Assembly (NCBI GenBank): GCA_043806215.1
Contig: JAZDHD010000125.1
Coordinates: 1 to 11,639, forward strand
Direction of reading: 5' to 3'
Length of the DNA stretch: 11,639 nucleotides
Source: JAVHLK01 sp043806215
GTDB lineage: Bacteria > Desulfobacterota > Desulfomonilia > Desulfomonilales > Desulfomonilaceae
Part shown: piece by piece, positions 1-6,775 of the stretch
Numbering within the stretch: position 1 is the stretch's first letter
Layout: every line of letters begins with the position of its first letter
The notes under the pieces: generated by a model
Databases searched by the model: none
What the model saw: the letters and a program-made list of their open reading frames with translations, nothing else
Told to the model about the DNA's origin: nothing
Program-made: the position numbers and the translations under genes

Positions 1-131
1 AAGAAGTTTTCGGAAAGTAAGTCTACTTACTGTGATCATTACGTTTCGTGCTGCGTTTCACAAACACGATGCTGCATTCTTCATTACGCGCGGCAGCTTC
101 CCGTCGCGCAACTTCTCAATAAGTCCGGGCC

Positions 132-209
132 ATTTCCCCCCTCTTATCCCCCCGCAAGCGGGGGGAAGCGCTCCCTCCCTGCTTGCGGGGAGGGTCGGGG
201 AGGGGAAAT
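132..209. repeat. Nested GC-rich hairpin cluster
   Basis: Outer arms ATTTCCCC (132-139) and GGGGAAAT (202-209) enclose a perfect palindrome at 148-165 (CCCCCCGC AA GCGGGGGG) and a second C-run/G-run pair at about 171-201. A related C-run/G-run block with GTTGACGGGGGG lies at 2342-2370. This is probably a dispersed palindromic element; there is no T-tract typical of a terminator. Confidence 0.6.
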
Positions 210-288
210 CTTCGATCTCGCCCGGGGTTTTTGAGAAGTTACCCCGTCGCTGCCGGGCGAAACGCAGAACCCTATTGCCGGTGAAGAA

Positions 289-313
289 TACCGGCACGGA
301 GGCTGGCGCTACC
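289..313 (-). repeat. Dispersed repeat family A, inverted copy
   Basis: The reverse complement of this 25-base block matches the GGTAGCGCC...GTGCCGGTA core of the copies at 2298-2332 and 2585-2619 with one mismatch. It sits in opposite orientation to those copies. Confidence 0.7.
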
Positions 314-333
314 GAACCAACAGCGTCCTCTCG

Positions 334-355
334 TTCCCAGGCTCCTGCCTGGGAA
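334..355. repeat. Perfect 8-bp-arm hairpin
   Basis: TTCCCAGG and CCTGGGAA flank a six-base loop. It lies directly upstream of a 21-base block (366-386, CCGGGCTCTGCCCGG plus TCTTCG) that is repeated exactly at 562-582. It belongs to the same palindrome-rich spacer. Confidence 0.6.
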
Positions 356-365
356 TGCCTATCCG

Positions 366-582
366 CCGGGCTCTGCCCGGTCTTCGGCCCGGAATACCGA
401 GGGATTTTCATGCTCAGTTGTGATCGCCCTATCATGGAGGTTTACCTGAAAATCCCCCGTCCGGGGATTCCCTCGTTCCCGTAGGGGTAGGCCCCTGTGC
501 CTACCCGGGGTGCCATCCCGCGTTCTGCGCGGGACCCCGACAGCCTGGGAACGCCCGTCGTCCGGGCTCTGCCCGGTCTTCG
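366..582 (+). repeat. Pair of identical 21-bp direct repeats (366-386 and 562-582)
   Basis: Both copies consist of CCGGGCTCTGCCCGG followed by TCTTCG, and each forms a small stem (CCGGGC/GCCCGG). Both occur close to a CCTGGGAA(T/C)GCC motif, so they look like two copies of a somewhat longer diverged module. Confidence 0.65.
481..506 (+). repeat. Dispersed repeat family B, copy 1
   Basis: A 26-base block starting GTAGGGGTAGGCCCC and ending GCCTACCC is identical to 2622-2647. Its ends form an inverted repeat (GGGTAGGC/GCCTACCC), so a transcript would fold into a hairpin. A shorter related block (GTGCCTACCCGACCCC) is at about 2149-2163. Confidence 0.75.
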
Positions 583-895
583 ACGCGGAAGCCCTATTCC
601 GCGAGAGACTTTCAACGTCCGCAGCGACTGCAGGTCATGGCGGTGCGCCGTACAATCCTTCGAGATTGTCGCGGGCGCCCGCCGGCGCAACGACAACCTC
701 AGCATACTCTTGCGAGGAGCATAGTTCCGCAGGACAGATGTTTCATCGCTCCTAAACCAGCGCGGCCGCATTTGCGGAAAAGAGTGCCGAATCCATTTTC
801 GGGCGCCGCCTTGCACCGTGCAGGCGGGACCCGACAGGCGACCCGCGTTCTTTGACCTTGACAACCACTACGAAACACACCGAGGAGGCCGAACC

Positions 896-2101
896 ATGCT
901 GTTGCATCATCTGTTCACCGACGAACAAAACGCTATCCGGGACATGATTCGAAAGTTTGTGGACAAGGAAATCATGCCTGTCCGGGAGCAACTGGAGACT
1001 GATTACGCCCTCGTCGAGCAAATTCACCGGAAGCTCGTGGAGATCGGCATTCAGAAGGCCGGTTATCCGGAGGCTTATGGCGGTACAGGCCCGGGCTCGC
1101 CGGTTACCCTGGGCATCGTCTGTGAAGAATTGGCCAGGGGCGACGCGGGAATCAGTTTGACCGCGGGAATCAATGCAGGCTTCGTACTTCATGCGGCCAT
1201 GGTGGCGGGAAACAAGGCAATACTCGACAAGTTCATTCCTCCCTTCTGCGAAGACAAGGTGAACTACGCGTGTCTTTCCATGACGGATGCCACGGGGGGA
1301 GCCGATACGGAGAATCCGCTTCTCCAAGGCCGCGGGATCAAGACGACCGCCAAACTCGACGGCGATGAATGGGTGATCAACGGGACAAAATCGTGGCCGA
1401 GCCATGCAGGCCTGGCATCGGTGTACCTGACGATTTGCAACACCGATTACGGTGCCGGCGAGGAAGGTATCGCACTCATATTTGTCCCGCACGACGCTCC
1501 GGGACTTACCTTTGGTAAACCTGAGACCAAAATGGGGTTCAAGACCTCCGTGAATGCCAGTGTGTTCTATGACAATGTCAGAGTGCCCAAGGAATATCGC
1601 TTAGTAGGCCCCGGCGCGGACGCTCAATTCTACTACGCGACCATGTCCGGAACGCAATGGCATTCCTCGACCATTGCCCTGGGGATGGCTCAGGCGGCAT
1701 TCGACGTCGCGCTGGAATATACGGGAGTACGACAAAGTGGAGGAAAGCCCGTCCGGCAATGGAGCCTTGCCGCGGGGATCATAGCCGACATGGCAATTCG
1801 TCTTGAAATGACAAGGGGGGCAGTGTACAACTACGCGTGGATGATGGAGAAGCCGGAAGTATACGGTCCGCCCTTTACCAACGATATGCTCGGCAAGGCA
1901 AGCATTCTCCGTTCCTATGCATCCGATACCTGTAGTTTTATCGTCGGTAAGGCAATGGAACTTATGGGTTCCAACGGCCTGTCTCCGGAGTATCATCTCG
2001 AGAAATACTATCGTGATGCGAAAATCGTACAGTTGTGGCTGGGTGGTCAGCAGATTGCACTATACCGCATCGCACGGAAATACTACGATTACGTAGTCTA
2101 A
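896..2101 (+). CDS. Acyl-CoA dehydrogenase family flavoprotein lacking the usual catalytic Glu
   Basis: The protein has 401 aa, the usual length for the family. Family members are FAD enzymes that normally perform alpha,beta-dehydrogenation of acyl-CoA thioesters and pass electrons to ETF; they are soluble cytoplasmic homotetramers or dimers. The ATG at 896 is chosen because GAGGAGG lies eight bases upstream and the protein then begins at the family N-terminal helix (LFTDEQNAIRDMIRKFV). Visible features are the N-terminal helical domain (about 1-120), the middle beta domain with SMTDATGGADTENP and GDEWVINGTKSWPS (about 126-235), and the C-terminal helical domain ending with YRDAKI at 372-377. 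The position equivalent to Glu376 of medium-chain enzymes (YEGT) is Leu382 (WLGGQQ). The alternative site used by isovaleryl- and long-chain enzymes aligns near His256 (SGTQWHSS), not Glu. Dehydrogenation is therefore doubtful. The base could lie elsewhere, or the enzyme could do a non-oxidative reaction such as the desulfination known for 3-sulfinopropionyl-CoA desulfinase. No ETF or CoA-ligase gene is adjacent. Family assignment is sure; substrate is unknown. Confidence 0.93.
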   Translation: MLLHHLFTDEQNAIRDMIRKFVDKEIMPVREQLETDYALVEQIHRKLVEIGIQKAGYPEAYGGTGPGSPVTLGIVCEELARGDAGISLTAGINAGFVLHAAMVAGNKAILDKFIPPFCEDKVNYACLSMTDATGGADTENPLLQGRGIKTTAKLDGDEWVINGTKSWPSHAGLASVYLTICNTDYGAGEEGIALIFVPHDAPGLTFGKPETKMGFKTSVNASVFYDNVRVPKEYRLVGPGADAQFYYATMSGTQWHSSTIALGMAQAAFDVALEYTGVRQSGGKPVRQWSLAAGIIADMAIRLEMTRGAVYNYAWMMEKPEVYGPPFTNDMLGKASILRSYASDTCSFIVGKAMELMGSNGLSPEYHLEKYYRDAKIVQLWLGGQQIALYRIARKYYDYVV

Positions 2102-2153
2102 GTGCGGCAGTTCACGAATACGGAATCGCCCGGAAAGTAGGTCCGGCGTGCCT

Positions 2154-2182
2154 ACCCGACCCCGCCATTCGCGGGGTCGGGT
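2154..2182 (+). terminator. Strong hairpin downstream of the acyl-CoA dehydrogenase gene, possible terminator
   Basis: Perfect 12-bp arms ACCCGACCCCGC and GCGGGGTCGGGT enclose the loop CATTC, 52 bases after the stop codon at 2101. There is no T-tract afterwards (TCCCGGTCCCG follows). It may serve as a 3'-end stabiliser or Rho-assisted stop, or may simply be another dispersed palindrome. Confidence 0.4.
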
Positions 2183-2297
2183 TCCCGGTCCCGATTGCCG
2201 CCGACTGAACCGAAAGATCTCCGTGCCCGGGCTACGAGGACTGTTATGAAGCTTAGTGCATCGCGGCGTAAATACGGTCACGTATTCAAGGCAACGA

Positions 2298-2332
2298 TCC
2301 CTGCTTTGGTAGCGCCGGCCTCCGTGCCGGTA
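2298..2332 (+). repeat. Dispersed repeat family A, copy 1
   Basis: A 35-base block (TCCCTGCTTTGGTAGCGCC onward, ending GTGCCGGTA) is identical to 2585-2619. It has an inverted relative at 289-313. CCGGCCTCCGTGCCGG inside it is a small imperfect palindrome. Confidence 0.8.
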
Positions 2333-2373
2333 ATCCTGCCTCCCCCCGTTGACGGGGGGACTGAGGGGGGTAT

Positions 2374-2410
2374 CGCCCGGCAGGGACGCCGGGACGCTAC
2401 CGCGTGTTTA
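2374..2410 (+). repeat. Dispersed repeat family C, copy 1
   Basis: A 37-base block from CGCCCGGCAGGGACGCCGGG to CGCGTGTTTA recurs at 2681-2717 with one mismatch. CCCGGCAGGGACGCCGGG is imperfectly palindromic. Confidence 0.75.
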
Positions 2411-2584
2411 AAGATCCGGGCACGGAGGCCCGGGCTACGAAGAACAGAAACCAAGCCGGTCGTACACCGTGGGACGGGCGTCCCTGCCCGTCATCTTCCG
2501 GGGCTCAGGTTGTGCGACCGAATCTATGCCATAGAACCCTTAGTGCTCCGTGGCAGAAGTACGGTGTCACATTTGTGGCAATTG

Positions 2585-2619
2585 TCCCTGCTTTGGTAGC
2601 GCCGGCCTCCGTGCCGGTA
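2585..2619 (+). repeat. Dispersed repeat family A, copy 2
   Basis: Identical over 35 bases to 2298-2332. It is followed directly by family B copy 2. Confidence 0.8.
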
Positions 2620-2621
2620 TG

Positions 2622-2647
2622 GTAGGGGTAGGCCCCTGTGCCTACCC
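2622..2647 (+). repeat. Dispersed repeat family B, copy 2
   Basis: Identical over 26 bases to 481-506; it starts GTAGGGGTAGGCCCC and can fold through GGGTAGGC/GCCTACCC. Confidence 0.75.
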
Positions 2648-2680
2648 ATGGGCACCCACAGGGGGGTGCCCCGACAAAAA

Positions 2681-2717
2681 CGCCCGGCAGGGACGCCGGG
2701 ACGCTACCGCGCGTTTA
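2681..2717 (+). repeat. Dispersed repeat family C, copy 2
   Basis: Matches 2374-2410 with one mismatch (CGCGCGTTTA for CGCGTGTTTA). It lies 66 bases upstream of the cyclase start. Confidence 0.75.
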
Positions 2718-2783
2718 CGGAATCCGCGACCGTATTTATGCCATAGAACCCTTAGTCCTAAACGTGGGGCGCTGGAATCGACC

Positions 2784-4559
2784 ATGGTGTTTTCGCTTCA
2801 GAAAAGATTTCTTCTCTTTCTCCTGCTTCCCGTGACATTGCTTCTCGTAATCACCGGAACAGCCTCGTTCATGTATGCGCGATCGTATCTGCTCGATCAA
2901 TGGACTTTCGCCGCAAAGACGCACCTTGAAAATATGGCCCGGGAAATCCAGGCGAGGCTCGATCAGAAACGGGAGTTGATCGAACTCATCGCGGACGCCG
3001 ACACCATGCCCGATGCCTCGGCCACCCGCGCATACCTTGCGCGGCAGCTCTCCGCTCAACCGGGTGTGGGGTTTGTGGATATCGAGTCTTTGGGAGGAAA
3101 CGCCGGGCAATCCCCGGAAAAGAAACGCCTTCGGTTTATCACGGGCCGGCTCGATCGAGACTCATCGGACGACGTACAGGCCCGCATGCGTGTACAACAT
3201 CGGATGATGCACGGAGCGGGTTTGCCCATTCCCCGGGATACCTGTGAAGGCATGATGCACCGGGGCATGGCCATGCGGTTGGACGACAGCGGCAATTTTC
3301 TGTCGCTCGTCAAGGAGTTCGGAGGAACCGGCGGCAAGCCCGAGAAGAAGATAACCGTCGGGGTGAGCTTCGAGTCTTTCGTCAAGAACATTCTCCAGGT
3401 GGGACAGTGGGAAGGAAGCTTCGCGTGTCTGGTGGACTCTCAAGGGAAATATCTCGCGCACACGGACCCTTCCATGTACATGTCCGGAAGACTGGGTGAA
3501 ACGGGAGATCCCATCGAAAAGCAGGTTCTGAAAGAGATGAAGGAGACGCACTTCGGGACGGTTTTCGGCGCCGGCCGTCCTCCGGTCTGGGTGGTGGGCT
3601 TCTACAAGGTGCCCACCACCGACTGGTACCTGGTTCTCTCCTCACGGGGGAATGTCGTGTTGGACCCTATGGTTCAATTCCGTTTCAACTACGCTCTGGC
3701 GGGTATGGCATCGCTGATATGCGTCGGATTACTCATTTGGTGGAACACACGCCCGGTGGCCCGTTCCGTTACCGAAATCTCCGAAGCCGCGGAAAAGGTG
3801 GAAAACGGTGATTACTCGGTCACGGTGCGGGAAAACCGGTCGGATGAGATAGGCCGTTTGAAGCGCCGCTTCAACAAAATGATAGAAGGGTTGAGACAGC
3901 GGGACCTGATCGAACGGACCTTTGGGCGTTACGTGGACAAGAACATCGCTCAGGAACTGATGAGCCGGCCGGAGGCTCTTCACATGGGAGGCGAGAAGCG
4001 AACGGTAACGATTCTCATGGCCGATCTGAGAGGGTTTACTCAAGCTTCCGAAAAAATGGAACCCGAAGTGGTCATCGGCATGCTCAACCGGCACTTTGCA
4101 AGGATGATAGCCGTCATAGACCGGTACCGCGGTATCATCGTGGATTTCTACGGAGACTCGGTCCTGGTCTTCTTCAACGGACTGGATGCCCGGCTCTCGG
4201 AACGGGCAGCGGACGCCGTACGGTGCGCCATGGAGATGCAGCAACAACTGGTCGAAGTTTCAAAGGAAAACCGACAGGAAGGACTACACCCTCTCGATAT
4301 GGGCATTGGGATCCACACCGGTGAGGTCATTGTCGGCAACATCGGTTCGGAATCACGGGCAAAATACGGAATAGTCGGCTCCGCGGTCAATGAAACGGAC
4401 CGTATCCAATCCACTGCCCGGGGCGGCTCCATAATCATCTCCGAGCAAACGTATGCACTCATCTCGGATAGCGTCGATGTTGGCCCCAAGTGTCGGGTTT
4501 ATTTGAAAGGGCTCGAGGGCGTGCGGGATCTGTACGAAGTCAAGAGCATCAACAGCTAG
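2784..4559 (+). CDS. Membrane-bound class III adenylate/guanylate cyclase with sensor domain and HAMP
   Basis: The 591-aa protein makes a cyclic nucleotide (most likely cAMP) from a nucleoside triphosphate in response to an external signal. Domains in order: a transmembrane helix at about 8-28; a periplasmic Cache-like sensor at about 31-298; a second helix at about 301-319; HAMP at about 321-372; a short linker; and the cyclase domain at about 405-590. Metal-binding aspartates are D414 (MADLRGFT) and D458 (YGDS). The transition-state pair is N536 and R540 (VNETDR), and K527 (SRAKYG) fits the purine-binding lysine, so the domain looks active. The ATG at 2784 is chosen because the frame upstream runs through dispersed repeats and this start gives a normal N-terminal anchor (MVFSLQKRFLLFLLLPV). 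Its Shine-Dalgarno is weak. The sensor contains a Met/His-rich stretch with one Cys (about 134-165: HRMMHG, CEGMMHRGMAM) that could bind a metal or haem; this is inference. The gene stands alone and converges on rluD 19 bases away. Confidence 0.93.
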   Translation: MVFSLQKRFLLFLLLPVTLLLVITGTASFMYARSYLLDQWTFAAKTHLENMAREIQARLDQKRELIELIADADTMPDASATRAYLARQLSAQPGVGFVDIESLGGNAGQSPEKKRLRFITGRLDRDSSDDVQARMRVQHRMMHGAGLPIPRDTCEGMMHRGMAMRLDDSGNFLSLVKEFGGTGGKPEKKITVGVSFESFVKNILQVGQWEGSFACLVDSQGKYLAHTDPSMYMSGRLGETGDPIEKQVLKEMKETHFGTVFGAGRPPVWVVGFYKVPTTDWYLVLSSRGNVVLDPMVQFRFNYALAGMASLICVGLLIWWNTRPVARSVTEISEAAEKVENGDYSVTVRENRSDEIGRLKRRFNKMIEGLRQRDLIERTFGRYVDKNIAQELMSRPEALHMGGEKRTVTILMADLRGFTQASEKMEPEVVIGMLNRHFARMIAVIDRYRGIIVDFYGDSVLVFFNGLDARLSERAADAVRCAMEMQQQLVEVSKENRQEGLHPLDMGIGIHTGEVIVGNIGSESRAKYGIVGSAVNETDRIQSTARGGSIIISEQTYALISDSVDVGPKCRVYLKGLEGVRDLYEVKSINS

Positions 4560-4578
4560 AGTGCCCGACCGGGACGGC

Positions 4579-5559
4579 CTATTGTGCATCGTTGTCATGA
4601 TGTTCCCCGCCCAACAGCGACACTGCCTCCGTCATATCGGCCGGCGGATCGGTTGCAAACTCGACGGGGTCCAAGCTCGTTGGATGCGTGAATCCAAGCA
4701 CTGCCGCGTGAAGAGCCTGCCGTTTGAGGATCCTGGAAGCCTCGAGCAGCAAAGGGTCCAAGAGTGTGCCTGTTTTGCGGGGCTTGCCGTAGACCTGATC
4801 CCCCAGCACGGGAAGACCTATCGACGCCAGATGAACCCGGATCTGGTGGGTCCGGCCCGTTTCCGGACGCACCTCGAGAAGTGCCGCGTTCCCGAAACGC
4901 GTGCGTACTGCCCAGTTGGTGACTGCCCGTCTCGCCTTGTGGGCGGAGGTAGACATTCTCTTCCGGTCTTTGGCATGCCTGCCCAACGGAGCGTCCACCA
5001 CTCCGGCATCTTTTCCAGGGTTCCCTCTGACCAAGGCAAGGTAGATTCTGTGAACCGTATGCTGCTTGAATTGCACGGAGAGCCCGGCATGAGCGGCCTG
5101 AGTCTTCGCGACAACCATCACCCCGGATGTGTCCCGGTCGAGCCGATGGACAACTCCCCAGCGGCCCGGTTCGCCCACATCGAGCATCTCGGGTCTGGCG
5201 GCAACCAACGCGTCCACGAGGGTTCCAGAGGGACGTCCTGCGCCGGGATGAACGACCAAGCCTGCCGGCTTGTCGACAACGATCAGGTCCCGGTCTTCAT
5301 GGAGAACCGTGAATGGAGGGGCCTCCGGAACCTCGCAGGGCTCCGGCCGGGCTTCCGCGGGTATAAGCGTGATCCGGTCCCCCGGGCCTAACACCGTTGC
5401 CGGGCGTACGGGCCGGCCGGCCCTGAGCACCCTTCCCTGCCGGATAAGCTTGGCTGCCGCCGAGCGGCTGATACCTCCGGGAATGCAGTCGGCAATTGTC
5501 TTGTCCGCGCGGTCTGCAACCGCTTCCTGCGGGATGATGAACGAGGCCGGGAGATCCAT
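4579..5559 (-). CDS. rluD: RluD/RluA-family 23S rRNA pseudouridine synthase
   Basis: This enzyme isomerises specific uridines to pseudouridine in structured RNA. The RluD type acts on helix 69 of 23S rRNA, but specificity within RluA/RluC/RluD cannot be fixed from sequence alone. With the ATG at 5559 it has 326 aa, the normal length. An N-terminal S4 RNA-binding domain (about 10-70, SRSAAAKLIRQGRV) is followed by the catalytic domain. The signature is HRLDRDTSG with catalytic Asp141, and RTHQIRVHL and GDQVYG follow later. A GTG at 5580 is in frame and would add seven residues; neither start has a clear Shine-Dalgarno, and the ATG fits the domain boundary better. The C-terminus is acidic and His-containing (GGEHHDNDAQ). 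It is the last core-genome gene before the accessory island. No operon partner is visible. Confidence 0.92.
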   Translation of the reverse strand: MDLPASFIIPQEAVADRADKTIADCIPGGISRSAAAKLIRQGRVLRAGRPVRPATVLGPGDRITLIPAEARPEPCEVPEAPPFTVLHEDRDLIVVDKPAGLVVHPGAGRPSGTLVDALVAARPEMLDVGEPGRWGVVHRLDRDTSGVMVVAKTQAAHAGLSVQFKQHTVHRIYLALVRGNPGKDAGVVDAPLGRHAKDRKRMSTSAHKARRAVTNWAVRTRFGNAALLEVRPETGRTHQIRVHLASIGLPVLGDQVYGKPRKTGTLLDPLLLEASRILKRQALHAAVLGFTHPTSLDPVEFATDPPADMTEAVSLLGGEHHDNDAQ

Positions 5560-5607
5560 GTGATACGGAATCCATCTCACAACAAGATTCTGGGATTACG
5601 GTCGTGA

Positions 5608-5718
5608 AGGAAATGTACTACGGCGGGCGAGTTCATGCAACAGCGTGCGGCATGGGAAGATGGGCCGCCGTTCTTCGGCGAGAAACTACCGGGCAAGAAG
5701 AAGGGCAAGGGTAATTAG
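5608..5718 (+). pseudogene. Possible orphan C-terminal gene fragment
   Basis: The frame is open from 5608 to the TAG at 5716-5718. An internal ATG at 5635 gives 27 residues (start MQQRAAWEDG, end PGKKKGKGN). The aromatic/Pro-Gly segment followed by a Lys/Gly-rich tail reads like the C-terminus of a real protein rather than random translation. It has no proper start region or Shine-Dalgarno and no domain I recognise, so it may be the remnant of a gene deleted when the island formed. It lies in the gap between rluD and the abiEii fragment on the opposite strand. Nothing else was seen in 5581-5781. Confidence 0.25.
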
Positions 5719-5781
5719 ATATGGTTTCCCCGGAACTCCGAAGGCTTTCTTGAACATGTGCCGACCTCTGTGATTTCCGGA

Positions 5782-6405
5782 CTATTTCCCCTTGAACTCT
5801 CGGACATTCAAGGCTTTCCACTGAAGACCGGGGTGCCGATTGATCCGCTCCAAAAGCCCTTCGTCTTCCGTCAGCAATGCCGGCTTCATTTCACCGTGGT
5901 CCAGAAGCCGGTCAAGGAATTCTCTCTCACACTCCGTGAACGGGAGCAACAAGTCCAGAGCGTTCCTCGTCTCTTCCACGAGACCTTCAGCCCAACAAGT
6001 GACGGACTTCAATGCCTGAGCGTCTCTTCTCAGGAGAGGAACCAGATCATTCTTGAGGTTTCTCTCGGTGAAATCCACATCGGACACCTGAATGGATCTC
6101 CAGTCCTTCCGATTCACGGCTCCATAGATGACAAAAGCCAAACGTAAGCGCTGTGGATCCAGACCGCTTCCCGTCAGCAGCGCATGGACATCGAACAAGT
6201 CCCTGCTCGCACCTCGTGCAAAAAGAGCGGCCAGTTTGCCCGCAGCAAGTTCGTGAATGTCCAGGACAGGAACGCCTCCTGCTTCATACGGGCCGGTCCG
6301 CCGCGAGTCCATTGTGACCACCGACCAGAGTGGAACTCTGAACATGAAGTTCAGGTCAACCTTCAGATCGCCGCCCTGACCGAGAACACTCACATAACGA
6401 AGGAA
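5782..6405 (-). pseudogene. abiEii: abiEii toxin gene, 3' fragment (cut off by transposon)
   Basis: This is the C-terminal two-thirds (207 residues, F115 to K321 of the reconstructed protein) of an AbiEii/AbiGii-family nucleotidyltransferase-like toxin. Family features visible are KVDLNFMFRVPLW near the new N-terminus and ELAAGKLAALFARGASRDLFD. The latter holds the conserved KL and RDL-D motifs of these toxins. The native frame begins at 6405, directly after the 8-bp target duplication (6406-6413), which abuts the left end of the transposon. A GTG at 6393 could be read as a start, but it has no Shine-Dalgarno and falls in mid-domain. The piece lacks the GGT and DxD nucleotidyltransferase motifs, which lie 3 kb away at 9334-9675, so it should be inactive by itself. 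It retains no frameshift or internal stop. Confidence 0.9.
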
Positions 6406-6413
6406 AAAGGTTA
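6406..6413. repeat. Target-site duplication, left copy
   Basis: AAAGGTTA directly abuts the left transposon end at 6414 and is identical to 9334-9341 next to the right end. Eight bases is the target duplication length typical of IS1595-family elements. Confidence 0.9.
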
Positions 6414-6445
6414 CGGAATTATACTTTTAACAGACCCATAGTCTT
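6414..6445 (+). repeat. Left terminal inverted repeat of the transposon
   Basis: It starts CGGAATTATACTTTTAACAG and pairs with the reverse complement of 9302-9333. Twenty-seven of 32 positions match, with mismatches at positions 10, 13, 16, 27 and 29. The inner block ACAGACCCAT is perfectly conserved. Read outwards (minus strand) it contains an exact TATAAT at 6418-6423, but no matching -35 box. Confidence 0.9.
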
Positions 6446-6500
6446 TAATGACCAGAATATCAGCACCTTGCTAAATCAGGACACTCCTGCCACCGTCCCC

Positions 6501-6677
6501 TCAATCTTCGGTTCGCCTCTTTGACCGCCACTCCCCGTCTTTAGTCGGTTTTGCAGGAGGAGTCGTTTCCTCAACTGCCCTTAACTTCTTAGGACTTACT
6601 GAGAGGATAGCCCGTATCGCCTCCTCCAAGTCATATCCATACAAGGACAACGGTTTGAGTCGCTCTTTCTTTTCCAT
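6501..6677 (-). CDS. Small 58-aa transposon-borne protein of unknown function
   Basis: The ATG at 6677 follows a purine-rich Shine-Dalgarno (GGAGAGG, eight bases upstream), and the frame runs 58 codons to a TGA. The sequence starts MEKKERLKPLSLYGYDLEEA and continues IRAILSV. The K-PLSLY...EEAI--L pattern resembles small uncharacterised bacterial proteins I recall with a 'KPLSL...EEALKALL' core, but I cannot name a family. The second half is polar, basic and probably disordered. It lies 98 bases downstream of the 200-aa gene on the same strand and is the last gene before the left end. A small protein in this position could be a regulator or partner of the ParA module; that is inference. Confidence 0.6.
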   Translation of the reverse strand: MEKKERLKPLSLYGYDLEEAIRAILSVSPKKLRAVEETTPPAKPTKDGEWRSKRRTED

Positions 6678-6775
6678 AGTCTTATCCTCTCCTTTCGTCG
6701 CCCTCGGTTAGACTGGCCCTAAATGTACCGATCTTCGATGATTTTCCGGAAGATATGAGATCCTCGCCGTGCATC

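Larger units (their letters stand above)
1..895. other. Non-coding, repeat-dense spacer upstream of the acyl-CoA dehydrogenase gene
   Basis: I see no credible gene here. The open frames on both strands cross GC-rich hairpins and have low-complexity Pro/Arg/Ser/Gly translations without recognisable motifs. The stretch holds several inverted repeats and dispersed repeat copies, listed separately, that recur in the 2102-2783 spacer. The last 40 bases before 896 carry the ribosome binding site of the next gene. No convincing sigma-70 promoter was found. Confidence 0.7.
2525..2756 (+). repeat. Pair of identical 20-bp direct repeats (2525-2544 and 2737-2756)
   Basis: TATGCCATAGAACCCTTAGT occurs twice, marking the boundary between the two tandem composite modules and the end of the second. 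The module order is therefore conserved, which suggests duplication of a unit of about 210-290 bp. Confidence 0.75.
2102..2783. other. Repeat-rich spacer between the dehydrogenase and cyclase genes
   Basis: I see no gene here. The stretch contains a strong hairpin at 2154-2182 and two diverged copies of a composite module (about 2248-2410 and 2538-2717). Each copy has CTTAGTGC, then TACGGT, then TCCCTGCTTTGGTAGCGCC, and ends with CGCCCGGCAGGGACGCCGGG. The cyclase reading frame remains open upstream through part of this repeat, but its translation there is not cyclase-like. Confidence 0.7.

Noticed and set aside
148..165. C8/G8 palindrome as an intrinsic terminator
   Set aside because: No T-tract follows and no gene ends nearby; it is better explained as part of a repeat.
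32..864. Overlapping open frames on both strands of the left spacer
   Set aside because: They cross GC-rich palindromes and repeats that recur elsewhere. Translations are Pro/Arg/Gly/Ser-rich without motifs, and no Shine-Dalgarno is present.
752..1492. 246-codon minus-strand frame opposite the dehydrogenase start
   Set aside because: It is antisense to a strongly supported acyl-CoA dehydrogenase gene; the length is a by-product of GC-rich codon use.
2195..2783. Plus-strand frames, including the upstream extension of the cyclase frame
   Set aside because: They encode repeat sequence; the cyclase membrane anchor begins at the ATG at 2784.
4561..5391. 276-codon plus-strand frame
   Set aside because: It is antisense to rluD, which has the full HRLDRDTSG signature and S4 domain.
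6393..6393. GTG at 6393 as start of an independent 203-aa protein
   Set aside because: There is no Shine-Dalgarno. The frame joins exactly to the 9334-9675 fragment once the transposon is removed, so it is a broken abiEii and not a separate gene.
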